Of a stretch of 64,000 bases of DNA, positions 41,701-46,881 are shown one piece after another. Made by a program: the position numbers and the translations under genes. Origin of the DNA: CBDAQR01 sp965199055 (GTDB taxonomy: Bacteria > Pseudomonadota > Gammaproteobacteria > Pseudomonadales > Halieaceae); assembly GCA_965199055.1 (NCBI GenBank), contig CBDAQR010000004.1, forward strand, positions 434,001 to 498,000, in the 5' to 3' direction. How positions within the stretch are numbered: position 1 is the first letter of the stretch; every line of letters begins with the position of its first letter. The notes beneath the pieces were generated by a model, which saw nothing but the letters and a program-made list of their open reading frames with translations, ran no database searches and had not been told where the DNA came from.

Positions 41701-44700
41701 TACAACGGCAATGTTGAGATTGCGGTCAGAGATAACGGCTCTGTACTTGAGCAGGCATACTTTGACGGTACCCTGCCTAACTTGGCAGGCACCATACGCG
41801 TCGAATCCGACACCCTTCACCTGAACCTGAATGTCGATGGTTTCCTGGACGGCAGAGCCTACTACCAGGCAGTGGATAGCGGCCGGGTCACAGTGTTTGG
41901 CACTGCTGATCAGCTGAATGCGTCAAACTTCGACAATCTGGATACGGGTTCCACCTACAGCGTTGGACTGCACGATTCGCTGCAGGCCGTTCTGGACGGC
42001 GGTGACTTTAGCTCTGGCAATCTGGTGTTTGTCGATCACCTCTTCGTTCGCGATGATGCCGACGTTATTCGTCAGCACCAGATCGACAATGGAGCACTGC
42101 CGTGGCAGATAAACGGCCTGTTTACAGGCTACGATCACTACCTGTCAGACGGTGATACGGCGCTCGGTATTCTGGGCACCCAGAATAGCTATTTCGTTAA
42201 CAGCGATGGTTCCAACGTTACGATCGAGAACTACTGGGATGACAGTGACTTCCTGGAATTTTCTGACCTGATATCCGAACCGGGCTTTGACCCCAATGGT
42301 GTCGAGTTTGGCCCGGAGGATCTTGGCGATGACAGTGCTGAAATTCATGCTGTTAACGTGGGTGATGATACGGTCATTAGCCTTTACCAGGACGATATAG
42401 CTGGCGCCGAGGCGACGATCACGCTTGTTGGTGTCCAGGTTGCGGACAGCATCAATGAATACGATTTCTGGGGGCTCAGGGGCGGTGAATTCGAACCCGA
42501 AGTAGACGACGGCAGCTATACGCTGCAGGAGCTCGGCGATAATGTAGATGCTATCGGCTCCGTTGTGTTGCGGGATGATCCCGCCGCCATTGACGATTTC
42601 ATCGCCAACTATGATGTGAATAGCTTCACCGGCGCCACGGTAAGCGAGTTGATTGTGAATGACGGTTTCGGTGACTACCTGTCTGATGCCGGTACCCTCG
42701 GTGCCCTCACGGTGCCGCTGAGCGTTAACGGCTACCAGTTCGATTCCTTTAGCGGCACCTATGTGGAGAACAAGGTGCGGATCATCACCGATATCGATAG
42801 TGCTGCCGCTATCACTTCGCTGACCAATGGCTACTCAGATCTGCGTGTCTTCGCCTTTGGCAGTGTGATGCAGATTGATGACGCATCCTATCCGGTGGGT
42901 TCGGCTTCGGAACTTGCCCTTCTCAATGGCGGGCTTGTTGTCTTGGATTCGGTGGCCGCCTTCGAGAATCCGGATCTGCTGTTGGATAGCGGTAACGTTA
43001 CTGTGAATGATCTGGTGTTCTTCCAGGTTCAGGATACTGCTGCCGCAATAGCGACTGCATTCAATGGCTCTCCTAACGACCGCCTGCTGAACGCCGGTGC
43101 GGTGCGGGTGGAAGACAGCGCAGGTGGCATTATGGCGCAGGCGGCATCCCCCGATGGTTTGCCCGCGGCAGCCACGGAGTACCACGTGACGTCTGGTCAG
43201 TTGTACGTGCCTGCGGCGCTGGCGGCCGACCCGTTTGCTGTTCCGGTGACTACGGAGGTAGGCGCCAGTGTTCGCATCGCCGGCACGGTGCAGGAATACG
43301 TCGACAGTGACTTCGAGAATGCGTTTGACGGGAATCTATATCCCGGCGATGTCATTGTCGCGGTAGAGGATACGGCCGAAAACCTGCTCAATGCGTTCTT
43401 CGCTGGCGGTGTGCCCAGTCAGCATACGGAAATTGCCGTGTCTGAAGGCACCTTGAATCTGCCTCTCAATACGATTGATCTCAATGCCGGTATCTTCTAC
43501 CAGGGTCTCGGTACACAAGGCGTGGACCCTTGGGGCGAGGTCGTGCCCTTTGGTTCCATCGCCGAGATCAATGCGGCTGATTTCAATAATGTTGGCGGCA
43601 ACGTGCGCGTCGATGTGCATGACACGGTGGCTAACGCCATTGATGCAGCACTCGACTACCAGGCCGGTAACCTGGCGAACGTGACCTTAATCATCATTGA
43701 GGATGATTCGGACACCATTGCCTTGTCGAGCAAGCCTTTGACAGTGCCCGGCACTGCGGTAGCGGACATTCCGGTCAACTATCAGCAGTCGGTTACTGAT
43801 GGCAATACTGCAACCGCAGTCGACGGTACGCAAAACGTCTTTGAGATTGGTGCAAACCAGACGGCGACCGTCGCAGGGTTTATTCAGGGACGCGACTATA
43901 TCCTGTTCGATGAGATTACCTGGCAGGATCCGAATTTCGATGCCGCCAACTGGCGCTTCGGCTCAAATGTTCTCAACGATGGCTTGTCAGAGATCGAGAT
44001 TACCGATGACACGGTGGATACCACGATCAACGTCTACCTAGATGACGATGGTGTGCCTGATATTTCGGTAACACTGACGGGCGTGGCTCTGGCAGGTACG
44101 CTGACGCCAGCCGACTTCTGGGGTTTTGAAGGCGTCGTTGAGTCCTCTGTGGGTCGCGTTATCGATACGAGCGGCGCAGCCACTCAGGATTCGGTAATCG
44201 ATGGCGTTGATGTTGGAACCATTATCGAAGCTGATGCAGTCACTTATACCGTCAACCAGGACATTTCTGGCACGGGAGGTATTGGTAACCTGTTCCACCC
44301 CGATGTGGCCGCGGGCATCCATGTGGGTGCCTACGACGGTACGACGATCATTAACTCGGTTGGTGTAGAGATTCTGGGTAACGCATACGGTATCGCAGCC
44401 GCCGGTAATGGCTTCGATACCACCAGTACCAATACCACGGTTGATAACTATGGCACGATTACTGCGGAGTGGCTGGACGCCATTCAGCTACAAGGTGGCG
44501 GTACGGTAATCAACCGTCCGGGTGGCATCATCCAGAACAATCAAAATGTGGGTGGTACTCCCGACGGCGTTGGTGGCTGGAGTGATATCAATCCGGCAAC
44601 ACCGGGAACTTACATCTATACCTTGGACAATGACGGCAGCATCTGGGCGAATGCTCGCGGCGTTGCTTTCTCCACGGGCGGCGATGTGGACAACTCCGGC

Positions 44701-46692
44701 GGCATCACCGGCGGATGGGCCGGCGTGCTGATCCAGGACGTTCCCCCCAGCGAAGATGGCCAGATGCCGGCTCGAGTCGTCAATAGCGGTACGATTGATA
44801 CGTTTGGAGGTTTGAATAACGGCAGCGGTATCGAGTTTGCGGGTTACCTCAGTGAGATTTCCGTCACTAACAGTGGAAGTATCTCCGGTGAAGGTCACGG
44901 CATAGCCAGTTTCAATGGCTCTGTCGGGATGACTATTACCAATGAGGTTGGAGGAACGATCAGCAGTGACGAAGACAACGACGGCTTTGGCATAGCGATT
45001 TACGGCGCAATCGCTGACGATATCCAGCCAGTCGGTTGGGTGCAGTGGGTGCCTGTCGAAGATATTCCCGGAGGTGTCGATGCCAATTATCCGGGTTCCG
45101 AGACCCACATTCCTGCGTTGTTCTCTAACCTGAGAAACGTGGGTCCGGTCGCGCCCTTCATCAATGGAGACGGGTCGATCGAGGTGGATGACAATGGTAA
45201 CCCGGTATTCCCCGGATTGAATCTGTTCGCTAGCTACGGAATCGTGGAAACGGTGTACTTCGTTGATTACGGCGACGGAGCCTATCGGGCCGAAGACTTC
45301 GAGGGTAACCCCGTTTTCTATGAGCCCGCAGGTGCGGATTTCACCGATACCGTTGTTAACGATGGCACCATTGTCGGTGACATACATCTGGGCCTCGGTA
45401 ATGACGTCTTCTCAGGAACAGGGATATTCAATGATGTCATCAACGGTGGTGAAGGGGATGACAACCTTACCGCAGGCGCAGGCAATCCCTCGCTCATCGG
45501 TGGTGAAGGTGATGACACGCTGGCCAGTTCGGCAGCAGCAACCAGTGTCTGGATGGAAGGCGGTCCGGGCATGGATGTGTTGGACAGCACTGCAGGTGTT
45601 GCCACCATCAGCTACGAAGTACCCGGCTTAAATGGCGTGATCGTGAATGTCCCTGGAGGTACCGCGACAGATAACTTCGGTGACACGGATACGTTGCTAG
45701 GCAGCAACTTTAATGTTCATGCGTCTTATATGGACGACAATATTACCCTTGGCGACGGCGTAGGTAACTACGTCTTCGGCCGCGCCGGAAGTGACGTCTT
45801 AACAGGTGGCCTTGGCCCTGACCGGTTCACGCCGGGTAGTGGTAGTGACACCATTGTTGGTGGCGATGGCCCCGGCTTGGACTTTCTCGTCTACTTCGAT
45901 GACGGGTTCGACAGTCTCGCAGCTGACCCAACTGCAACGATGGGTATCGTTGTCCATGGAGACGGCACCATTACCGATGGCTGGGGCGACACGGATACTT
46001 ACTCCGGTATTGAAGTCATCCAGGGAAGTGCCATGAACGACACCTTTGTTGGTACCGCTGGCATTGATATTTACTGGGGCGACGATGGAATCGATACCAT
46101 GAACGGCGGTGACGGTGATGACTGGATCGGCGGTGGTGGTGGTGCTGATTTACTCAGCGGTGGGGCGGGCGTCGACGTCTTTACCTACTTCAGCAGAGGT
46201 GATTTCGGCGATACCATCAGTGACCTGGAGTCGGGAGAAGATATTGACCTGGGTACAGGTATCTTCGGCAGTATGATTTTTACCGGGAATGCCACTTTCT
46301 CGACGCCGATCACGCCGACGAGCACCAATACCGGAAGTACACTGACATCGCTGACAGGGGTTAACAAGCTACACACAGCGTACCTCCAGGGCTCTAGTAC
46401 TCTGGTGCAGTTGACCGTCTCTACGGCTAATACCAACACGTTGTCACTGCTAGGTACCTTTAGTACTAGCGCTTCCCTAATCAGTTTCTTGACAGGACTA
46501 GTACAGAAGAATGTGGCTGGAACTATGACCGAGACGGGTGTGATGGCAGCGTTTGCTATTGTCGGTACAGACTTGGTGTTCTTCACGATCGATAACACCT
46601 CTACGGGTGCTATTACCAACAGCGAAATTGGAACCATCGAGACGATTGCGAGTATAAGCAGCGGTGTTACACCCGAGCTGTACCTGGTTTAG
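23776..46692 (+). CDS. Giant secreted RTX-type repeat protein (7638 residues)
   Basis: A single uninterrupted frame encodes a very large, acidic protein in which I noticed no cysteine. Order, in residues: DUF4214 (about 3-150, YIAYYGRPADPEGLEYW and YRQAFDRDAEPEGL); polyglycine linker (188-199); four cadherin-like domains (205-594); an SdrD/CNA-B-like segment (FRDENEDGVFG, about 599-665); an Ala/Asp-rich helical stretch (667-955); a ~58-residue repeat tract (976-2606); autotransporter-like NxGTIxG repeats (2606-3406); RTX nonapeptides (3410-3445); six long repeats (3536-6786); more NxGTI repeats (6792-7216); a second RTX block (7219-7496); and a C-terminal segment ending ELYLV. There is no N-terminal signal peptide, so type I secretion with a C-terminal signal is inferred; no transporter is in the window. 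The ATG at 23776 follows AGGGGTAGG. A role as surface adhesin, S-layer-like or biofilm matrix protein is likely but unproven. Confidence 0.88.
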   Translation: MATAQSIERIQELYIAYYGRPADPEGLEYWADRLDASGGNLDEMIDAFGTSAEFEERYGGQTLEELVNNLYRQAFDRDAEPEGLAFYVERLTSGEATLGNIAVQILDGAQNDDQTIIDNKLVVAAAFTEQVESSGREYSGSDAADAAKELLDAVSADGASVGAQLAAINDFIDELPSLDGPSEPPSGGGGGGGGGGGGGSSSGPTVEVSIDDADVAEDVDTAAGAVVVGTLSATEVTDPTYSIVSGNSAGVFEIVNDELRVKAGAALDHETAGSFSLVVRATEGGTSGQSAITITVTDADDPATGMSLPDNEVDENAAGEVVGTINIDDPDDPSTLNGTYTFVVDDARFEVDGDRRLKLKDGESLDYDTERTVSVDVTATSNGGQVLNSTFILAVQDENEGPTSLDLSGTDIDENTAGTVGTLSVTDPDGGATTYTYTVDDARFSVDASGVLSVVSPGLDFEATTTVDVTVEASGDDGSSIDETFTVNVGDIDEEPTDLALDGTTVTENAVAADIGTVSVSDPDAPASFRDYSFTVNDARFEVNDDTGLLSLRDGVSLDFETEASIDITIKGVSASGHSISRDFTITVDDLVEGSLADGYIAGALVFRDENEDGVFGLQSDGVTEEISTTTDEKGDFSIADGPGDLIAIGGTDISTGTPFEGQFTAPADSTVINPMTTLVKALADTGIDEEQAELDVKTALGIDTSIDLDSYDPIAEAATAETAADAVKAVEVLAAAVKVANILEQTTVVVQAADDGTGDDKISEEAAFEAAAGALASTISTAVAGSGTVDLDDSATLQTVLTETASEVAADTTDTTIADSITAIASQAADVITNVNKEVGEAVTAFADAQAGAADADGEAADNALNALIEVAQVQSLVKKGDGSTSVTTQLAAQVEAADAAVESDDQTALDDAVNAAAAVAGSVTDAQFDADQTSAEIGVVVSEIRGTLDELMAFSDAAFQAVVNNNNDADPDTGIIPIILEDSATVISSADFTDVDLDIVNRLQHVTNVTRTGGDLDLSVDALGAIPGFMLEAGTVSVSDSGENVSAADFTAGNLLQVTAVEVTSGSLEGSVEEIELLPILTVSGVGTTVRATGSAGEILASDFDADNLAAVTEAVVDGGNLILDVAQAQALFDSLPALDATSASEFTVEGDIAGLNALDLAGVSGLEALRVRDDATAVSNANFDGGNLPLVDAITLVSGDLVADVAGLGLLPAIELEGGTVSLADSGPIIAASDFTTDFNLQVVSAVDVIADTLVVDATGLQSLPSLTASTGSVLLEDTAANINSVRNDSNFDSVEFLDVLSGQLDGSIAEISDLPDILAAPDGILLFDTAANIDAANFDAGNLSYVNLLVMVGGTLNRDVDYMNALPELLVAGAGAAAITDTGENLAQADFDLGNLPQVSAVTMDGGTFLGTVERLNAIPDFSVSNGTVGLLDTGENLTNLNYSQDNLPTVSTVTVTTGNLSGSIEAVNAIPGLELLGEGDGTVSLLDTAANIDAANFAEGGIALASALEVIGGTLTRSVEGLLLLPTVTANGGVVALSDPATNLQGISYDLAPLDAVSQVEVTGGELTGSIAEINTIPGLSLGAGATIAVEDVASLIELANFGADNIAQATSLTVTGETLTGTVAELLALPTVSTGGDGAVALSDIADNLSGLDYAAPSLDAVSAVEMTGGSLVVTIAELNAIPALSLTAGDITISDTAENIADADFTQGNLPLVGAVQVTAGTLTVSVEDFDALPALSATAGEIVLRDDADVIQDAFSPYDSAAFSAFTGLELTSGTMDEDVNVLTSLPPILLDGGEVHVSGAADDLDAADFTGGNLAAASQIVITSGDWSLTIAEIAALPTISRELEFGARLEVRDSGEAVGAADFTSGSLGNVDAIYLEEGLLDLSIDGLGLLPTLFKNGGMINATDTATSLLSANYVDVVNLSLIDTVTLNGGNLVGTAAEINALPDLIVANGTVQIEDSGDELTGQDFGVGNLVQASSIVLTGGVFASDLTNLLALPSISVLPGAQIEVADASINATGLDFSQGNLGLIDSLELNAGQFAGSAEDIAGLPPVALSGDASLHLVDSGEVISATPFDQADNFTQVGSVEVSSGVLNMTIQEILDLPVLSKSGDAVIRVTDDLALIQDREAVGDTGEVGSINEGNLAVVDDFVGGIGTFVGTVAEYLALPSDTIFEGGNITLQDAGDAFEGLDFAGGPNGRLAEVSRIDITGGTFDGSAAEILALPIINSNAGTVNLADTANEILANIALPGNLANVAAVDITSGELAVSLGELVGLPPLTASGGSVTLRDVAASVDSADFATANQALISAVEITAGTLTGSVAGIDGLPPVSLDDGAVLRVQDAGEAVAAASFGGDNLALVTEIDINSGLLNLTIAELLALPTLSNSGGFIRVTDDLALIQAREAVGATGEPGSINEGNLALVDDFVGGIGTFVGTVDEYLALPSDTVFEGGNITLVDSGDAFVGLDFSAGPDGRLAEVDAIEIDGGTFAGSVADILGLPAISSSSGEVAVSDDATVLASNLGGGGNLNFVTSVDVSSGDLTLNLSTIAFLPSLSVSGEGRVLADDTLENFNGVDYTTGNFPIIDSAVLTNDGVVSVPFVGAQLTGNNISLLNNNGITGAADPEFAGTGIGVLSENGVTGSLIDNAAGASIVGESNDGVMMQDGGDVLNAGTISGGDGASPRADGVSGWTDDPANVDEDGASLRVTNTATGTIQGDRYGLGLFSGATVNNDGDIEGSSGILVADEPLIPDENNDPENPDPENDIFYPVANAKATIYNTGSIIGSGLLDELVGNHVFTPSGVGIQLNSFLIGAMVENSGGTIAGTQMGINSMVDGTVIVNELGGVISGEGDGSNIFGADEFLGIPGAGIRLDAVDGGHITNSAGSIIEGDAYGIAVTQQWGGTPEAPILLEEGANTTVINAGTITALTQDGVLMVGGGLVQNSGLIENLGAGDQGTPDGVSGWSDINDKFLADDIPLQLDNITDPDHPDGATATVTATARGVAFSSGGLVNNDGLISGGEMGILIQAYTPDQSHLGGAVFNLAGGEIRNDDGEKPAISLSGFLADGTIDNDGTIDGAGQGIQVLVDNVTIDNSGTILAGGTAPWATEIGGAGISVPHGENVSIVNSGDILAEQKGIAAEARYDVDADNFYVESSRLDITNSGLISAMNNDGIKLWMGGDIVNTGVIESLNETGYASDGVSGWIDDLSLPVSGIAGLDITNTGDGVTTGVISGVRAGIAGSTGLILDNSGLVEGSHVGLFSQSFNTEDGMPVTDIVNTGTIRSNNDWDDSWWDADHYGIGIYGEMESVTIDNAGLISGEHGAIENTVFTVGMTLTNQASGVIDGDISTLSQTAVDNDGETMPDDPSLLADVVTNLGTINGDVSLGFGDDVYDGSLGTNNGLIDGGSGNDTIEGGAGADQIAGGSGDNVLTGNDGADLFIHSTGNSVITDFSPAEDTLSLFDAGLTDQNSDGVVDLDDVLAVSSEVPDGLLTDTIIDLGADNSVTLKGVSKVDLLESSFADLGTLAAWEGSLGEWYNEFLAGGGAYAGRDIIIRDNPGGIDFILYQWDGDPADVFAELIVEEGHGHYFVDFNTVAGLNLPLSVEGEQYSELEGGTVENRVIATASIAAVTGADISGPGFVDAQIVVIDSFSAIMGADYDADPTLATVRDSGALLVVDTAAGIAGAVHDGSMGLEASDYLFWQISDTVDGLNAFIVDDAFTNANLLQVPNVEALFAADEFFAQILDLPAPVTQLAITSGQLDIWPQAAVDAVLPIRTLNDASIRIYGSPAEFVDSDIANQFDYNLWQGDWRFEVEGPAWEIEPMFYDGSLPEWTNVVVTEGTLFLNLDFVAHANFNGTTLGDAEFFPFGSVAAIEGFDFGQLSNANYSYNVHDNWSNVDAADFFSEPLNGAGTIFVQEPAGNLAALVDDVAVDLPAAINDINIIYSHEIEPGGADAAAKGVLGAENRFQIPSEFGVDDAGEVTVTNFTDGVDAITLPSLIWTGDFDPANTAFRSAADHAANVGTDGRSSIDILDDGDDTVINLYQDDDASIDVSIRLVGVDHAAIDNYDFDALGFGDQPPLPEHTIFPVQLFDDPATWPVDEFGQVAVQGQSWEIELVLDALQPGGPLEPLAGTFSELRSNDAILWYPATGLAQVNTEVSVLGRFFDGEAWVDGVLYAWGNVSELSGLDFDGATGGLTNAVPVLEGSVAELTAAGIYDGTDGVADARAAGNLHVYDSVAGIKGLDAGGSVNGVDLTELTVRGVWDTLQAIQDAVNDGDFVPGASRLGEADGVNVADNIWTLFGAIGAGEIPDVVTYLAADSGDAEIELNAIFTGDAIPFDVWDGASLAIYGSAQDFIDYDVDNNFPYDRFFGNWYFEARDDGNELGQLFYNNTLPDWSTLVIQEFGNGLYVDISDPNITLNDYYVIAEAGTEFVVFGTVDDVRGLGQALDEGRFQGDFHYDVHDTLDAINAAIAADDFTADPVLSDTWTVFVNDTATRLHQASIDADPLPLMAGGKDVIYTHQITADPVATAVLGAFENTFRFEEGSSVTINGFTDGIDTLEMYALSDYAGYDPQNVEFVDGASTADGNNNVVTVDSDGTDTTLEIYLADGDTNADATIVLADRDFTSADINAFDFWGLAAGQDPGLPPNSIYAYQLFDPAADWFEGDDDNPTDVAVYGEPWQIDQVINAFETGFDPFAVLPRIGSLHVQSNEYWYPATGLADLAIPVLVDGLVFDADAGEWVTGPLYGWGNVSELSGLDFDGATGGLTNAVPVLEGSVAELTAAGIYDGTDGVADARAAGNLHVYDSVAGIKGLDAGGSVNGVDLADLTVRGIFDTLQAIEDAESDGDFVPGTSRVGEADQVVVHEVAEVLQEGFNNTGFDFIPSVATSVNVSDGVLYLNAGLVADISIQVSAWSETAVIEVNGDYPTFEWAALADTDAITYLAGNYYFVVSGSAEELSNGFYDGVFGSVDARNGELYPDLALTSGHLFINLEQPEQNNFGNVSTSGDGHVTIFGGVSTIENFDFNRLNAAQSNYDIHDTWANIDPAVTDFTAAPLSGAANVFVDDAATAIAAIVDAPLDIEGIPVIYTHYINDTDAAQAVLGANNTFSMVAGGSATVTGFTDGIDTLEFQESYANGLWTDNLVVGDSAAGVDADGVSNLIITQVGDDTQIDLYIGEDTDIDASLTLLDVTAADINEYDFWELRAGEEEPLPENVLSAFELSDPANWTPNFAVEGPGWVMDLVVDALLPGGGLDGFIADGQITELRVTDAEYYRHVNDLKALGELTTPIPVNVLGPVFDGSAWTTGTLYATGNVFDHTGLDYAGNGTLSNAVPVVDDNVANVAAGNFQDPTLAAALTDGVINIYDNIAAIQGANFDANADIALGDVDNWTVNDTFAAIQTASDNGEFGSGTLALATSVFIADTADEVTSALFGLPPEVTDVAVTDGTLHLRLDDENWLDGRLYFEGLGERDGVDPWGEITPYGSIANIALADFNNINQASNWNLGLHDNVANLLAISDWTVDNLDFVAHVIVNDDAVNIAQAFNDNGSLPFSFNGVFTAYVHFFNDDDPVFTAQSVPGADENTFVIPQGVTATIDNYWDDTSYFELPDLVNDEGFDPNDVVFGPYADDGNHNIDVSYDGANTVIDVYENDGDAVADTTIILNGVNVVDRITEYDFWGLRGGEQEPPIPDGSYTFSELFAEDTQTLIDASHVVVKDEPSQIYAYLFGQMGDVAGHLGYIDELVVEEGHGNFFIDVGVLDSLLIPLSAEGFFFDENFGLYLEKAIVGTGSLNQIAAVDLGGPGFVDVFLVGIDTVSAIENATYTGNLASLLGFTGDLVVFDTVDAIENASFTGGAGQPAAEDVQFYQVQDSWENIRDASDANKFDGGNLGSVVEVIVADDVAGLNAAFGDGYRPEVTGLALNTPETLWIPTWAAVGDVLPVSTWHPDALILIEDPLQSFIDDDFDNTFNWQYYNGNVEIAVRDNGSVLEQAYFDGTLPNLAGTIRVESDTLHLNLNVDGFLDGRAYYQAVDSGRVTVFGTADQLNASNFDNLDTGSTYSVGLHDSLQAVLDGGDFSSGNLVFVDHLFVRDDADVIRQHQIDNGALPWQINGLFTGYDHYLSDGDTALGILGTQNSYFVNSDGSNVTIENYWDDSDFLEFSDLISEPGFDPNGVEFGPEDLGDDSAEIHAVNVGDDTVISLYQDDIAGAEATITLVGVQVADSINEYDFWGLRGGEFEPEVDDGSYTLQELGDNVDAIGSVVLRDDPAAIDDFIANYDVNSFTGATVSELIVNDGFGDYLSDAGTLGALTVPLSVNGYQFDSFSGTYVENKVRIITDIDSAAAITSLTNGYSDLRVFAFGSVMQIDDASYPVGSASELALLNGGLVVLDSVAAFENPDLLLDSGNVTVNDLVFFQVQDTAAAIATAFNGSPNDRLLNAGAVRVEDSAGGIMAQAASPDGLPAAATEYHVTSGQLYVPAALAADPFAVPVTTEVGASVRIAGTVQEYVDSDFENAFDGNLYPGDVIVAVEDTAENLLNAFFAGGVPSQHTEIAVSEGTLNLPLNTIDLNAGIFYQGLGTQGVDPWGEVVPFGSIAEINAADFNNVGGNVRVDVHDTVANAIDAALDYQAGNLANVTLIIIEDDSDTIALSSKPLTVPGTAVADIPVNYQQSVTDGNTATAVDGTQNVFEIGANQTATVAGFIQGRDYILFDEITWQDPNFDAANWRFGSNVLNDGLSEIEITDDTVDTTINVYLDDDGVPDISVTLTGVALAGTLTPADFWGFEGVVESSVGRVIDTSGAATQDSVIDGVDVGTIIEADAVTYTVNQDISGTGGIGNLFHPDVAAGIHVGAYDGTTIINSVGVEILGNAYGIAAAGNGFDTTSTNTTVDNYGTITAEWLDAIQLQGGGTVINRPGGIIQNNQNVGGTPDGVGGWSDINPATPGTYIYTLDNDGSIWANARGVAFSTGGDVDNSGGITGGWAGVLIQDVPPSEDGQMPARVVNSGTIDTFGGLNNGSGIEFAGYLSEISVTNSGSISGEGHGIASFNGSVGMTITNEVGGTISSDEDNDGFGIAIYGAIADDIQPVGWVQWVPVEDIPGGVDANYPGSETHIPALFSNLRNVGPVAPFINGDGSIEVDDNGNPVFPGLNLFASYGIVETVYFVDYGDGAYRAEDFEGNPVFYEPAGADFTDTVVNDGTIVGDIHLGLGNDVFSGTGIFNDVINGGEGDDNLTAGAGNPSLIGGEGDDTLASSAAATSVWMEGGPGMDVLDSTAGVATISYEVPGLNGVIVNVPGGTATDNFGDTDTLLGSNFNVHASYMDDNITLGDGVGNYVFGRAGSDVLTGGLGPDRFTPGSGSDTIVGGDGPGLDFLVYFDDGFDSLAADPTATMGIVVHGDGTITDGWGDTDTYSGIEVIQGSAMNDTFVGTAGIDIYWGDDGIDTMNGGDGDDWIGGGGGADLLSGGAGVDVFTYFSRGDFGDTISDLESGEDIDLGTGIFGSMIFTGNATFSTPITPTSTNTGSTLTSLTGVNKLHTAYLQGSSTLVQLTVSTANTNTLSLLGTFSTSASLISFLTGLVQKNVAGTMTETGVMAAFAIVGTDLVFFTIDNTSTGAITNSEIGTIETIASISSGVTPELYLV
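26700..31590 (+). repeat. Tandem ~58-residue degenerate repeats in the giant protein
   Basis: Two dozen or more units follow the pattern GxVxLxDTAxNIxxADFxxGNLxxVxxVxVTxGTLxGSVxxIxALPxL. Examples begin at TISDTAENIADADF and SLLDTAANIDAANF. The spacing is about 170-180 bp. Units diverge strongly in DNA but keep the protein pattern. Two longer units with NEGNL.LVDDFVGGIGTFVGTV (about 30160-30300 and 30990-31110) are close copies of each other. A beta-solenoid fold is plausible. Confidence 0.75.
34003..34110 (+). repeat. RTX calcium-binding nonapeptide block 1
   Basis: The translated stretch GGSGNDTIEGGAGADQIAGG and what follows carries GGxGxDxxx nonapeptides ending in GNDGADLF. Such repeats bind calcium and fold outside the cell in type I secreted proteins. 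Confidence 0.85.
36321..36552 (+). repeat. Internal duplication, copy 1 (232 bp)
   Basis: This stretch recurs at 38034-38265 with, as far as I could compare by eye, one mismatch (C or T in TTTAYGACGG). It encodes LSGLDFDGATGGLTNAVPVL and the following part of a long repeat. The offset is 1713 bp, exactly 571 codons. Confidence 0.85.
38034..38265 (+). repeat. Internal duplication, copy 2 (232 bp)
   Basis: This is the near-identical partner of 36321-36552. Sequence on either side of the duplicated block is clearly diverged, so the identity is recent or maintained by conversion. Confidence 0.85.
45430..46190 (+). repeat. RTX calcium-binding repeat block 2
   Basis: Scattered nonapeptides such as GGEGDDNLTAG, GGEGDDTLA, GRAGSDVLTGGLGPDRF, GSGSDTIVGGDG and GGDGDDWIGGGGGADLLSGG precede the C-terminal ~145 residues. 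The position close to the C-terminus is typical of type I secretion substrates. Confidence 0.85.
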
Positions 46693-46817
46693 TGAGCTGG
46701 GACTCATGAGATCTCAGCTCGAGAGGATACACATTATCGCTTTTTTGCTGCGAGTATTTAGCTGGTCATGACAGTAAGTAGGTAAGGAGGCTCAGGGAAG
46801 AGCCTCTACCTCATGCT

Positions 46818-46872
46818 GGGCCCGGTCCGGGGAGAGCCTAAGGAAGGGCGCCCCCGGGCCCGGCTTCTTTTT
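46818..46872 (+). terminator. Rho-independent terminator after the giant gene
   Basis: GGGCCCGG (46818-46825) pairs with CCGGGCCC (46854-46861), with further GGGG/CCCC pairing inside. A CTTCTTTTT tract follows. It sits between the giant gene and a convergent glycosylase gene. Confidence 0.7.
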
Positions 46873-46881
46873 GCGGTGAAA

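Larger units (their letters stand above)
34380..44130 (+). repeat. Six long (1.4-1.7 kb) repeats in the giant protein
   Basis: Each unit ends with a related motif: YDFDALGFGDQPPLP (near 36000), FDFWGLAAGQDPGLPP (37690), YDFWELRAGEEEPLP (39385), YDFWGLRGGEQEPP (40810), YDFWGLRGGEFEPE (42460), ADFWGFEG (44110). Within a unit the order is recurrent: an ELIV/VEEGHG-type opening in several, then blocks with VxDTxxAI, then a VNIYxDDxxxxxTIxLxxV segment just before the end motif. I do not recognise this repeat family. Confidence 0.72.
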
